Source: Lyngbya aestuarii BL J (lineage in GTDB: Bacteria > Cyanobacteriota > Cyanobacteriia > Cyanobacteriales > Microcoleaceae). From it: 48,808 nucleotides of DNA. The translations under genes and the position numbers were made by a program. The DNA is taken from positions 1 through 48,808 of the forward strand of contig NZ_AUZM01000046.1 in NCBI RefSeq assembly GCF_000478195.2, in the 5' to 3' direction. The stretch's first letter is position 1. Each line of letters starts with the position of its first letter. This document shows positions 26,721 to 34,696 of the stretch, in pieces. The notes beneath the pieces are model-generated. The model did no database searches, was not told where the DNA came from, and worked only from the letters and a program-made list of their open reading frames with translations.

Positions 26721-28571
26721 CTAAATTGTTTCATCTAAGTTAACCAGAGAATCAATAACTTCTGCGCGTTTTTCTGGTGTATTCTGGCTGCGACGCCCCA
26801 ACCAAAAAGCTGTAGAAGCAATCGCCCCAAAAGCTGGAAAAACCAACCATCCGGGTACACTTTGCGGCATTTCTATTCCCATCATTTGAGGTTTAACTGG
26901 CTGTTCGCTGTGGGTTTCATCCTCATGTTTATCTGCGGTTTTACTTCCCCCTCGCAAGGATTGAGCGTAAAGTTGAATCGCGCCTTCGGTAACGATTTTA
27001 TCGCCTTCAAATAAACCTTGAATAATCTCAACTTTATCCGCAAATTGTTGTCCGAGCGTTACTTCTACGGGTGCGAAATCTTGACCATTTTGTACATAAA
27101 CTAACGCTTTCCCATTCGCCTCTACGATAGCATTTTCAGGAATAGAGACTACATAATTAGTCGTTTTTTCTGTAATTAATTCTAACTCTGCAAACATTCC
27201 CGGCTTGAGTAAATTTTCGTTATTTTCTAACTCGGCTCTAACGGGAATAACCCGAGTTTCTCCCTCAACTATCGGCGAAATTTGAGCAATACGACCCTCA
27301 AAAACTTGATCAGGTAAACTATTAACTGTTAGCCGAACATTCTGTCCTAAACGCACTTGAGCGACATCTTTTTCATACAGATTTGCAGTCGCCCAAACTT
27401 GGCTATTATCTTGTATTGTCATTAAAGGTAAACCCGCATCATCAACGGATTGACCTAACGTAATTTCGCGATCAATTACAACACCAGATATAGGAGCCGT
27501 AATAATAACTTTACCTTCATTATTGCCATTCGTTCCTAACTGTTGAAGTCGCATTTCATAGGTTGTTTTGCTTAAATTTATATTAGATTTTGCGGCTTCG
27601 AGTTCGGCTTCTGCGCGTTTTAATTCTGCTTCGGCTTCTAAAATTTCTCGTTTTTGGTTAGCTCTAATTTGTTGCGATTGAGCTTCGGCGAGTAACCCTT
27701 CTGACTCCCGCAAATCTCGCACGGGTAAGTCTATTTCTGCTTGTTTAACTTCTGTTTCTGCACTCAAAACTTCTCGACGACTTTGAGCGCGAGCAAGATC
27801 AGTTTTGGCGTTAGCTAACCGTTCTTTTGACTCTAAAAAATCACGTCGGGGTAATGCACCCGCATTGGTTAATTCTTCATCCCGTTGATAGTTTTCTAAA
27901 GCTACTTCTAAAGCAGTTTCTGCTTGTTCAATTTCGGCTTTGGCGATTTCAATTTGACGCTGATAATTTTCTCGCGTTACCCCAACAACGGCGCCGGTTT
28001 CGACTATCGCTTTATCTCGTTCGTAGCGAAGTTGAGCGGTTTTTAATTGATTGTTTGCTTGTTGTATTTCGGCTTCGGCGATATTTTGTTGACGTTGATA
28101 ATTTTGTTGGGCGAGTTCTAAATTGGCTTGGGCTTGTTTGAGGTGTGCTTCGGCTTCGCCTTGATTTTGTAAGGCTTCTACTCGCAATGAAACTAACTCG
28201 GGACTCGATAATACAGCGACAACTTCCCCTTTTGTAACTGTGTCTCCGGGTTCAACTAATAATTCAATGACTCGTCCGGCTAAAGGTGAGGTAATTTCTA
28301 CTGTTTTACGGGGTAAAGTTTCAATTTGACCCGTGGTTTTTATCCCCATATCCATGAAGTCTTTTGACACGGGTTCGACGCGAATTCCTAAGCGTTGAAG
28401 GGTTTGATTATCGACTGTAATTCCACTGGGGACTGTGGCTTCTGACTTGCTATGAAATTCGTCTCCGTGTCCGGCGTGAGCGAAAACGGGTGTCGGACTT
28501 ATTAATAAAAGCAGACTGAGAAGCACTCCAGAATATTTTAAAAATGATAGGGGATAAAAGGGCTGGTTCAT
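26721..28571 (-). CDS. CusB/CzcB-type periplasmic adaptor (membrane fusion protein)
   Basis: The adaptor links the RND pump to an outer-membrane channel. After a signal peptide (cleavage likely near FAHAGHG at about 30) comes a His-containing start (AHAGHGDEFH), the lipoyl half-motif (VEITSPLAGRVIELLVEPGDTV), a very long coiled-coil hairpin (about 130-345; repeated YQRxxxI, AEIEQAE, LARAQSRRE), the second lipoyl half (ITAPISGVVIDREITLGQSV), a beta-barrel and a C-terminal hydrophobic segment (GWLVFPAFGAIASTAFWLG, about 575-593). At 616 residues it is longer than E. coli CusB, mostly from the coiled coil and the C-terminal anchor. It starts the efflux operon. Confidence 0.9.
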   Translation of the reverse strand: MNQPFYPLSFLKYSGVLLSLLLLISPTPVFAHAGHGDEFHSKSEATVPSGITVDNQTLQRLGIRVEPVSKDFMDMGIKTTGQIETLPRKTVEITSPLAGRVIELLVEPGDTVTKGEVVAVLSSPELVSLRVEALQNQGEAEAHLKQAQANLELAQQNYQRQQNIAEAEIQQANNQLKTAQLRYERDKAIVETGAVVGVTRENYQRQIEIAKAEIEQAETALEVALENYQRDEELTNAGALPRRDFLESKERLANAKTDLARAQSRREVLSAETEVKQAEIDLPVRDLRESEGLLAEAQSQQIRANQKREILEAEAELKRAEAELEAAKSNINLSKTTYEMRLQQLGTNGNNEGKVIITAPISGVVIDREITLGQSVDDAGLPLMTIQDNSQVWATANLYEKDVAQVRLGQNVRLTVNSLPDQVFEGRIAQISPIVEGETRVIPVRAELENNENLLKPGMFAELELITEKTTNYVVSIPENAIVEANGKALVYVQNGQDFAPVEVTLGQQFADKVEIIQGLFEGDKIVTEGAIQLYAQSLRGGSKTADKHEDETHSEQPVKPQMMGIEMPQSVPGWLVFPAFGAIASTAFWLGRRSQNTPEKRAEVIDSLVNLDETI

Positions 28572-28676
28572 AATATCTGTCTAGCTCATAACGGTAAAAT
28601 ATTAACAGTAAAATAAGCTTTTACATTGCTTAAACTTGCAGAATTTGAAAATATGGCTTGAGTATTGCACAGAAAA

Positions 28677-28694
28677 ATGAAATGAGGATGAAAT
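28677..28694 (-). promoter_or_regulatory. Direct repeat, candidate response-regulator box for the efflux operon
   Basis: On the minus strand ATTTCAT-CCTC-ATTTCAT is a perfect seven-base direct repeat with an 11-base period, about 106 bases before the adaptor start codon. OmpR-family regulators bind such repeats, and from memory the copper regulator CopR of Synechocystis uses a TTCAT-spacer-TTTCAT element of this form. The neighbouring response regulator is the obvious candidate to bind here. Confidence 0.5.
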
Positions 28695-28730
28695 TTTGAT
28701 TTTCTGCGCTCTATGGCGTTTTTACTGAAA

Positions 28731-28743
28731 ATGTAATTTACAT
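28731..28743. promoter_or_regulatory. Palindrome upstream of the efflux operon
   Basis: ATGTAA-T-TTACAT is a perfect 13-base palindrome between the kinase and the adaptor gene, about 160 bases before the adaptor start. It could be an operator for a dimeric regulator or be incidental in AT-rich DNA. Confidence 0.3.
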
Positions 28744-28820
28744 ATTGAATTGTTTGCTACAGAATTGATGCAAATTTTTCGATTTTTTATAAATAAATGA
28801 ACCCATAAACGGGGTAAATG

Positions 28821-29828
28821 TTAATTTTTTAACGGCAATTTAACGGTAAAAATACTTCCTTTTTTAGCTTGACTATCGAGTTCAATTGTACCCTGATGAG
28901 CTTGAATAATTGCCCGCACAATTGCTAATCCCAAACCAGATCCCCCAGTTGTCCGAGAGCGATCGCTATTAATCCGATAAAATCGATCAAAAATTTTTCT
29001 TTTTTCTTCTTGAGGAATCCCAATTCCTGTATCTTTAACTTGAATTATAGCATAATTAACGCTACTGTCTAAAATAATTGTAACTTTGCCACCGGGTAAA
29101 GTATATTGAATTGCATTAGTTGCCAAATTAAAAATTACCCGATAAAGTTGGGCTTCGTTCCCTTTAACGATAACCGATTTTTTAGCTCTTATTTCTGTTA
29201 TTAGGGTAACTTGAGACTGAATGGCTAAAGCGGCGAGTTCTTCTTCGGTATCGCTAATTAAATCATTAATACAACAGGGATTCTGAGAAGTTAATAGGGT
29301 CTTTTGTTCCATGCGAGACAGCCATAACAAATCCTTTACTAATTCAGACAGGCGACTATTTTGACGCTCGACAACTTCTAGGGTTTCTCTGGCTTGATTT
29401 TCGCTCAAATTTTCCTGATTTAAAGTCGTTTCTACGGTGGCTCGAATCGCCGCTAAAGGGGTGCGTAATTCGTGGGCTGCATCGGCTGTAAATTGTTGAA
29501 TTTGCTGGTAAGATTTATAGATAGGCTGCATGGCAATTTCGGCTAATTTCCAACTAGCGATCGCTACACCAATTAAACTTAAAGGCAACCCCAAACCCAT
29601 AATTAAACGAACATTCGCCAAATATTCATCAAAATCTTGTAGAGATCGCCCTAATTGTAACCTCCCCCAAATTTGATTATTACGAGTGTGTAATGGAGTT
29701 GAATAAAATAAGTATCGATTTCCTCGATCATCTTCTAAAGTTTGCCAAGGTTCAGAAGTTAATTTTAACGGTAAACTTGGCAATGATGAACCGGATACGG
29801 CGATTAAATTTCCTGACGCATCTAACAA
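28821..29828 (-). CDS. Sensor histidine kinase, C-terminal catalytic part (gene interrupted)
   Basis: These 335 residues hold the end of the periplasmic sensor (MLDASGNLIAVSG), a second transmembrane helix (LIMGLGLPLSLIGVAIASW, 74-92), a HAMP-like piece and the kinase core: H-box FTADAAHELRTPLAAI (His119), N-box NLATNAIQYT, G1 DTGIGIPQEE, F-box IFDRFYR and G2 GGSGLGLAI. All catalytic motifs are intact. It starts only at an internal TTG and shares frame with the N-terminal part at 29943-30197; the 38 codons between are open, so TAA at 29943-29945 is the only break. The combined 458-codon protein would be normal for an RppB/NrsS/CopS-type sensor. Confidence 0.85.
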   Translation of the reverse strand: MLDASGNLIAVSGSSLPSLPLKLTSEPWQTLEDDRGNRYLFYSTPLHTRNNQIWGRLQLGRSLQDFDEYLANVRLIMGLGLPLSLIGVAIASWKLAEIAMQPIYKSYQQIQQFTADAAHELRTPLAAIRATVETTLNQENLSENQARETLEVVERQNSRLSELVKDLLWLSRMEQKTLLTSQNPCCINDLISDTEEELAALAIQSQVTLITEIRAKKSVIVKGNEAQLYRVIFNLATNAIQYTLPGGKVTIILDSSVNYAIIQVKDTGIGIPQEEKRKIFDRFYRINSDRSRTTGGSGLGLAIVRAIIQAHQGTIELDSQAKKGSIFTVKLPLKN

Positions 29829-29942
29829 TCGAATATAGTAATAATTTCGACTAAAAATTTTATATTGATGCAGGGGAGAGGGATGAAAATGACTACTTTC
29901 AACCCGAGTTTCTTGAGCATTTTTTTGACAATCATCTTCAGC

Positions 29943-30197
29943 TTAAATCACACATAAATCTGGTAAAATTCGCCAAACATCCGGCTCAAATTGTTCGGAA
30001 GTTTTTAAAACAGTTTCCAGGCTATCATGCAACGTTCCCGCAACTGCTGCAATTTCGCGATCAACAGTAATTTTATGAGCGTGAAAGATGGCTTCATAAA
30101 CTCCAAAACCCGATAAACTTAAAAGAATTCCCATCACTCCCGCATACCAACTCGCGATGCGCCAACGGGTTTGTTGAAACAGTTGATTTTGCTTCAT
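29943..30197 (-). CDS. Sensor histidine kinase, N-terminal part ended by an in-frame TAA
   Basis: The 84 residues contain the cytoplasmic N-terminus, the first transmembrane helix (WRIASWYAGVMGILLSLSGFGVYEAIF, about 12-37) and the beginning of the periplasmic sensor domain. The frame ends at PDLCVI then TAA; past it the frame continues AEDDCQKNAQETR into the kinase part. The ATG overlaps the response-regulator stop by four bases (ATGA), so translation is coupled. As it stands the product would be an anchored stub without kinase activity. Confidence 0.8.
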   Translation of the reverse strand: MKQNQLFQQTRWRIASWYAGVMGILLSLSGFGVYEAIFHAHKITVDREIAAVAGTLHDSLETVLKTSEQFEPDVWRILPDLCVI

Positions 30198-30892
30198 GTT
30201 TTGGGGATAGAAAAACGATATCCGAGTCCATAAACCGTTTCAATATAACGATCACATCCAATTTCTGCAAGTTTGCGACGCAGCAAGCGAATTTGAGCCG
30301 CAACAACATTACTTTCCGGTTCCGCTCCCACTTCCCAAAGTTGATTTAAAAGGCGATCGCGAGTAATAATTTGTTCGGGATGTCGCAGAAAATGATCCAG
30401 CAGTTGAAACTCCTTATTCGTCAGGTTAATGGTTTGAATTGTGCCATTAACTTGTTGACAAGATAGCGTATAAAGGCGATAATCAAGAATAAGATTTCCG
30501 AGTTTTAATTGTTCGGATTTTAACTGGGGCGATCGCCGGGATAAGGCTCTCAATCTTGCCAATAACTCCCCCATTCCAAAGGGTTTAACGAGATAATCAT
30601 CAGCCCCCGCATCTAAACCCAAAATTTTATCGGCTTCTGTATCTTTGGCGGTGAGCATCAAAATCGGAATAGAACTTCCTTTTTGTCGCAATTTCTGACA
30701 AAGTTGAAGCCCTGAAAGTCCGGGGAGCAACCAATCAAAGATAGTCAAAGTATAATCGGTCCATTGACTTTCAAGATAAACGCACGCTTCTTCACCATTC
30801 ATTACCCAGTCAACAATATAACTATTTTGAGATAACGTTCGTTTAATTGCTTCACCTAAATCCGGCTCATCTTCTACCAGTAAAATTTTCAT
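30194..30892 (-). CDS. OmpR-family response regulator of the metal-efflux locus
   Basis: The 232-residue protein has a receiver domain with Asp8-Asp11 region (VEDEPD), phospho-acceptor Asp53 (IFDWLLPG), Thr/Ala (MLTAKD) and the conserved Lys in DYLVKPF, followed by an OmpR-type winged helix (LTNKEFQLLDHFLRHPEQIITRDRLLNQLW ... IETVYGLGYRF). It is overlapped by the sensor kinase and followed by a pump operon, matching RppA/NrsR/CopR-type metal regulators. In contrast to the kinase and the pump it is intact. It probably binds the direct repeat at 28677-28694. Confidence 0.9.
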   Translation of the reverse strand: MKILLVEDEPDLGEAIKRTLSQNSYIVDWVMNGEEACVYLESQWTDYTLTIFDWLLPGLSGLQLCQKLRQKGSSIPILMLTAKDTEADKILGLDAGADDYLVKPFGMGELLARLRALSRRSPQLKSEQLKLGNLILDYRLYTLSCQQVNGTIQTINLTNKEFQLLDHFLRHPEQIITRDRLLNQLWEVGAEPESNVVAAQIRLLRRKLAEIGCDRYIETVYGLGYRFSIPKT

Positions 30893-31005
30893 ATATATTA
30901 TTAATCAATCATAATTAAAGAGCCTACTCTCTTGTATTATAGTATTATATTATTTTCATCTCAAACCTTGTTTAACCTCTCGTGAGTGAGTAATAATTTA
31001 AAAAA

Positions 31006-31878
31006 ATGTCTACTTTAATGGATAATATTACAAAACAGGCTCATCAAGGAAATGTCGTCGCTGTTGTTCAAGTTCTCAACTCCCAACTCGCCGAAATAGG
31101 GGTCAAAACGCGAGCGGTATTTGTCGATGGAGTGCTACAATTGTTGTGTGAAGCGACGCAACCCGAACAGCTTGAACGCTCTACAATTGTTATCCGAATT
31201 CAGAATATTTTAGACTCTATCTCCCCTCGCCATATTCACCGAGTGAGGATTAATAGTCGTCTTCTTCAAAGACAACAACTGCTTTGGTTTGAGGAAATCA
31301 ATCGCAACCCCAATACTCAACTGTTGTGGTATGAAGATATTAAACTCAAAAAGCCGTCCCTTCCTCAACAACTTCTCGGAATCATTCAAGAGACGCAATT
31401 TTTAACTCAAACTTGGGCAATTCCGAGAACAACTTCGACTGATTCTATCCAACAAAATCAACCCTTCCAGCGAGGATTAATCGGAGGAATGATTGTCAGT
31501 CTGGCGGCGTTATTAGTCAGTTTTGGAGTCTATCAATGGCTGAGTTTACAAACTTCTAACCCTGAAGAAACTCCCTCAACTCCAGTGGTAACACCGACAC
31601 CAATTCCAACTCCAGAAAACCAAGCCACTGACTCCGAAAAATTTACTCAAGCCGTTCGACTCGCCCAAGAAGCAGTAGCCGCAGGAGAAGTCGCTCGAAC
31701 TCGTCAGGAATGGTCGGAAATAGCCGAAACCTGGGGGGAAGCCGCAGAATTAATGGAAGCAGTTTCCTCAGAATTTTCCCGCTATGCTACCGCTCAAAAT
31801 CGAGCTTCTCTCTATCGTCGAAACCAGGAAGTTGCACGGGAAGAAGCCTTACAAGAAAGTGAATTTTCTCCCTATTAA
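31006..31878 (+). CDS. Conserved cyanobacterial protein with central transmembrane segment, unknown
   Basis: The 290-residue product has an N-terminal alpha/beta region (about 10-110; ITKQAHQGNVVAVVQVLNSQ, TRAVFVDGVLQLLCEA) with a short internal echo (LLWFEEINRNPNTQ, LLWYEDIKL), a single membrane helix (GLIGGMIVSLAALLVSFGVYQWL, about 158-180), a Pro/Thr linker and a helical C-terminal domain (about 205-285, AVRLAQEAVAAGEVARTRQEWSEIAETWGEAAELM) that resembles helical repeats seen in other cyanobacterial proteins. No enzymatic motif is visible. It converges with pstS, with seven bases between the stop codons. Confidence 0.75.
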   Translation: MSTLMDNITKQAHQGNVVAVVQVLNSQLAEIGVKTRAVFVDGVLQLLCEATQPEQLERSTIVIRIQNILDSISPRHIHRVRINSRLLQRQQLLWFEEINRNPNTQLLWYEDIKLKKPSLPQQLLGIIQETQFLTQTWAIPRTTSTDSIQQNQPFQRGLIGGMIVSLAALLVSFGVYQWLSLQTSNPEETPSTPVVTPTPIPTPENQATDSEKFTQAVRLAQEAVAAGEVARTRQEWSEIAETWGEAAELMEAVSSEFSRYATAQNRASLYRRNQEVAREEALQESEFSPY

Positions 31879-31885
31879 CTCGCAA

Positions 31886-32923
31886 CTAATTTGCTGCAAC
31901 TTTCTCCTGTACAACTTCAATAATATTGTTACTCACTGCTTGAGGAATGCGAGTATATTCTAAGCTTTGATTTAACCCTTGACCTTCACTCATCACCCAA
32001 CCGACCATCTTTTTAACCGCATCTGCTTTTTCTGGGTTATCATAATTTTGTTTAACCAGCATCCAAGTAATTCCCACAATCGGATAACCTTCTTCTGGGT
32101 CTTGCAGGTTGGCGGCGCGAAAATCGTTATAAAACCGCACAGTTTCCAGCGCTTTATTCGTTTCCTCAAACGTCGGCGCGACAAATTCACCCGCTAAATT
32201 TTCCAGTTGGGCGGTGGAGAGATTATTTTGACGAGCGAAGGTATCTTGAACGTAGCCAATAGCCCCTGGAGTTTGTTGAACCGTATTCGCAACCCCCGTA
32301 TTTTGGGGGGCTTTTAGCGGACTTCCGGGCCAATTAGGAAGCGGAGAAACGTTAACGGTTTTTTTAAACTGGGGACTGGTAGAGCTAAGGTGGCGGGTGA
32401 AAATATAGGTCGTACCGCTTCCATCTTCACGCACAACAGGCTTAATCGGCAAATTTGGTAAATTCACCCCCGGATTAGCTTTGGCGATTTTGGGGTCATT
32501 CCATTGGGTGATTTTTCCCTGGAAAATATCGGCCACCGTAGAACGAGGAAGTTTCAACTCTGAGACACCAGGCACATTAAAAACAACAGCAACAGCGCCG
32601 CCTGCGGTGGGAACTTGCACGACTCCATTCGGCATTGTATCAATCTGGGACTGGGTAGGAGGGGCATCTGTTCCGGCAAAATCAACGCTATTGGCGATAA
32701 ATTGTTCAATGCCGGCGCCGCTTCCGACTGCATTATAACTAACAGTAATACCCGTATCTTTGTTAAATTCCTCAAAATAACGTTTGTACAAGGGTGCGGG
32801 AAAAGAAGCCCCTGCGCCTTGGAGAGAAACCGCAATCGCTTGGCCGATTGTACCGAATGAAAGCGTAACGACTGCAACAGAGGCGGTTAGGGTTCGTTGC
32901 CAAGTTGATTTTAGAGTAATCAT
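31886..32923 (-). CDS. pstS: Phosphate ABC transporter substrate-binding protein PstS
   Basis: PstS is the periplasmic phosphate receptor of the Pst transporter. The 345-residue protein has a signal peptide (cleavage likely after GQAIA, about 31), then the family motifs GAGASFPAPLYKRYF, VSYNAVGSGAGIEQF, DFAGTDAPP and REDGSGTTYIF, which supply the phosphate-binding loops. No pstC, pstA or pstB lies in the window, so this may be a stand-alone extra copy. The upstream region carries a five-repeat Pho-box-like array, consistent with induction by phosphate shortage. Confidence 0.95.
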   Translation of the reverse strand: MITLKSTWQRTLTASVAVVTLSFGTIGQAIAVSLQGAGASFPAPLYKRYFEEFNKDTGITVSYNAVGSGAGIEQFIANSVDFAGTDAPPTQSQIDTMPNGVVQVPTAGGAVAVVFNVPGVSELKLPRSTVADIFQGKITQWNDPKIAKANPGVNLPNLPIKPVVREDGSGTTYIFTRHLSSTSPQFKKTVNVSPLPNWPGSPLKAPQNTGVANTVQQTPGAIGYVQDTFARQNNLSTAQLENLAGEFVAPTFEETNKALETVRFYNDFRAANLQDPEEGYPIVGITWMLVKQNYDNPEKADAVKKMVGWVMSEGQGLNQSLEYTRIPQAVSNNIIEVVQEKVAAN

Positions 32924-33335
32924 GGTTTGTCCCTCAACTTTAAAATAGAAATTTATAGAAAGATAGCGTTACTATATCAAAGTTTTTAAGAGGATTTTTC
33001 TACTGTTTAAATTTTTTAAACTTCTATGATTGGTCGTTGTCTCTGGGAACCCGATCTTTAATTAAGTTAATCTTTTGATAACCTCAATTAACCTAATATT
33101 AAACTGTTCTTAACTAGAGCAACAATCTTTAATAAACCTAAAAATATTGAGCCGGGTTAAGTTTAGTCTTGTAAAACAGTTATTTAAAATTGATAAGGCT
33201 ATCTAGTTTTATTTTTTGACCTTGTTATTGAGCTATACTTTTGGGGGCTTCTAATTTGTGACTTGATCTCATCAAATCTGCATTAGGAATTGACTTATTT
33301 CCTGGAGAACATCTGAAAAATTAACTCAAAAAGTT
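32924..33335. other. Gap between aroB and pstS
   Basis: No gene is seen in these 412 AT-rich bases. The recognisable element is the Pho-box-like array at 33066-33117. The rest is presumably the pstS promoter and leader. Confidence 0.4.
33066..33117. promoter_or_regulatory. Pho-box-like array of five repeats upstream of pstS
   Basis: TTAATCT (33067), ATAACCT (33078), TTAACCT (33088), TTAAACT (33099) and TTAACTA (33110) lie 10 or 11 bases apart. The cyanobacterial Pho box is described as tandem YTTAAYYT-type repeats on one DNA turn bound by SphR/PhoB. The array is about 143 bases before the pstS start codon. The words read in the plus direction, opposite to pstS, which is unusual. Confidence 0.6.
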
Positions 33336-34430
33336 TTAAAACATTCCTTGCAAAACCTCTCGAATCACCTCAGATGAAACTTGATCGGTAATCGTCACAA
33401 CACCAATTTCTGTCGGTAAAATAAACCGCACTTTCTTATTTTTAACCTTTTTATCCGTTAGTAACGATGTTAAAATATCATCAATATTAAGACCCGTCGG
33501 TAACTTTGTCGGTAAACCCGCTTTTTCAATTAAAGCCAATTGACGGCGATCGCAATCTTCACCCCATAGCCCCAATTTTACCGCAATTCGACTCGCGGCA
33601 ACCATACCAATTCCCACCGCTTCCCCATGCAAAACAGTTGTATATCCGGTTAAACTTTCTACAGCATGACCAATCGTATGACCATAGTTTAAAATCGCCC
33701 GCAGTCCCAACTCTTTTTCATCTTTACTAACAACTTCGGCTTTACTTTGACAAGACCGTTGTAAAATTTCTTGTAATAACGAAGGCTCAATAAACTGCAT
33801 TTGATCTAAGCGTTGGGCTTGTTCTAAATGGGTAAATAACTCCCCATCCCAAATCACTCCATATTTGATCACTTCCGCCATTCCCGCCCGAAATTCTCGT
33901 TCTGGTAACGTTTTTAAAACCAGTGGATCAATAATCACCTTTCGGGGTTGATGAAACGCCCCAATCAGATTTTTACCTTGAGGATGATTAACCCCAGTTT
34001 TTCCGCCAATAGACGCATCCACCATCGCCAACAGCGTCGTCGGAACTTGGACAACATTAATCCCCCGCAACCAAGTCGAAGCCGCGAACCCAGTCATATC
34101 CCCAACAATACCCCCACCTAAAGCAATCATCGTTGCAGAACGTTCCAGGCGATGTTCTAAGGCGAGATCATAGACTTTTTGCAAAGTTTCTAGGGTTTTG
34201 TGGGGTTCCCCTGCTGGAAGGGTACAGCAAGCCACCTCAAAGCCAGTCTTTTCAACAGAGGTGATCACCCGTTGTCCATAGTGGTGAAAAATCTCTGGGT
34301 TGGACACAATCAACACTTTTTGTCCGAGTTGGAGAGGCGTGATCAATTCTCCCAATTTCTCTAGACTTCCAGGCGCGATCGCTATATCATAAGACATCTG
34401 TTCTAAATTCACCCGAATCACTGATTCCAT
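33336..34430 (-). CDS. aroB: 3-dehydroquinate synthase
   Basis: AroB converts DAHP to 3-dehydroquinate, the second step of the shikimate pathway. The 364-residue protein has the NAD-binding [35 protein letters not shown], the metal-ligand HTIGHAVE and the HGEAVGIGM motif. Length and order match the bacterial enzyme. The start [16 protein letters not shown] is ATG at 34430. It runs divergently from petL. Confidence 0.96.
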   Translation of the reverse strand: MESVIRVNLEQMSYDIAIAPGSLEKLGELITPLQLGQKVLIVSNPEIFHHYGQRVITSVEKTGFEVACCTLPAGEPHKTLETLQKVYDLALEHRLERSATMIALGGGIVGDMTGFAASTWLRGINVVQVPTTLLAMVDASIGGKTGVNHPQGKNLIGAFHQPRKVIIDPLVLKTLPEREFRAGMAEVIKYGVIWDGELFTHLEQAQRLDQMQFIEPSLLQEILQRSCQSKAEVVSKDEKELGLRAILNYGHTIGHAVESLTGYTTVLHGEAVGIGMVAASRIAVKLGLWGEDCDRRQLALIEKAGLPTKLPTGLNIDDILTSLLTDKKVKNKKVRFILPTEIGVVTITDQVSSEVIREVLQGMF

Positions 34431-34523
34431 TGTGTCCCCCTGATCAATTTATTCCGACACAGATGTATTCTAGCTCACCTCATGTTTCAATAGTGATTAT
34501 GATGTTTCGTGGAGCAATAAAGA

Positions 34524-34625
34524 ATGAGTATTGGTGCCGTAATTGCTTATGGTGGAATTTATGTCGCTGCTTTAGCGGTTGCATTCGGATTTCTGTTTGC
34601 GTTTCGTTTGATTAAGCTGATTTAG
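34524..34625 (+). CDS. petL: Cytochrome b6f subunit PetL
   Basis: This 33-residue frame reads MSIGAVIAYGG at the start and FAFRLIKLI at the end, with one hydrophobic helix. From memory, the cyanobacterial PetL of Mastigocladus has 32 residues, starts MILGAVFY and ends AIKSIKLI, so both termini and the length agree. PetL is a peripheral one-helix subunit of the cytochrome b6f complex that stabilises it in the thylakoid membrane. The ATG has GGAG at 34511-34514, 9 bases upstream. It is short enough to be missed by automatic calling. Confidence 0.75.
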   Translation: MSIGAVIAYGGIYVAALAVAFGFLFAFRLIKLI

Positions 34626-34648
34626 TTCACCCCAACCCGTTAACAACA

Positions 34649-34676
34649 GTAGAGACGTTCAAGAGAACGTCTTTAC
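34649..34676. repeat. Hairpin repeat after petL
   Basis: GTAGAGACGTTC (34649-34660) and GAACGTCTTTAC (34665-34676) pair with one mismatch over a four-base loop. Elements of the form GTAGAGACGTT...AACGTCTCTAC are scattered in many cyanobacterial genomes. It lies between the converging ends of petL and the pentapeptide gene and may act as a terminator for both. Confidence 0.6.
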
Positions 34677-34696
34677 CGAAGTTTTGTTAAGATGTT

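Noticed and set aside
29829-29945. Frameshift as the cause of the split kinase
   Set aside because: The distance between stop and downstream start is a multiple of three and the frame between is open.
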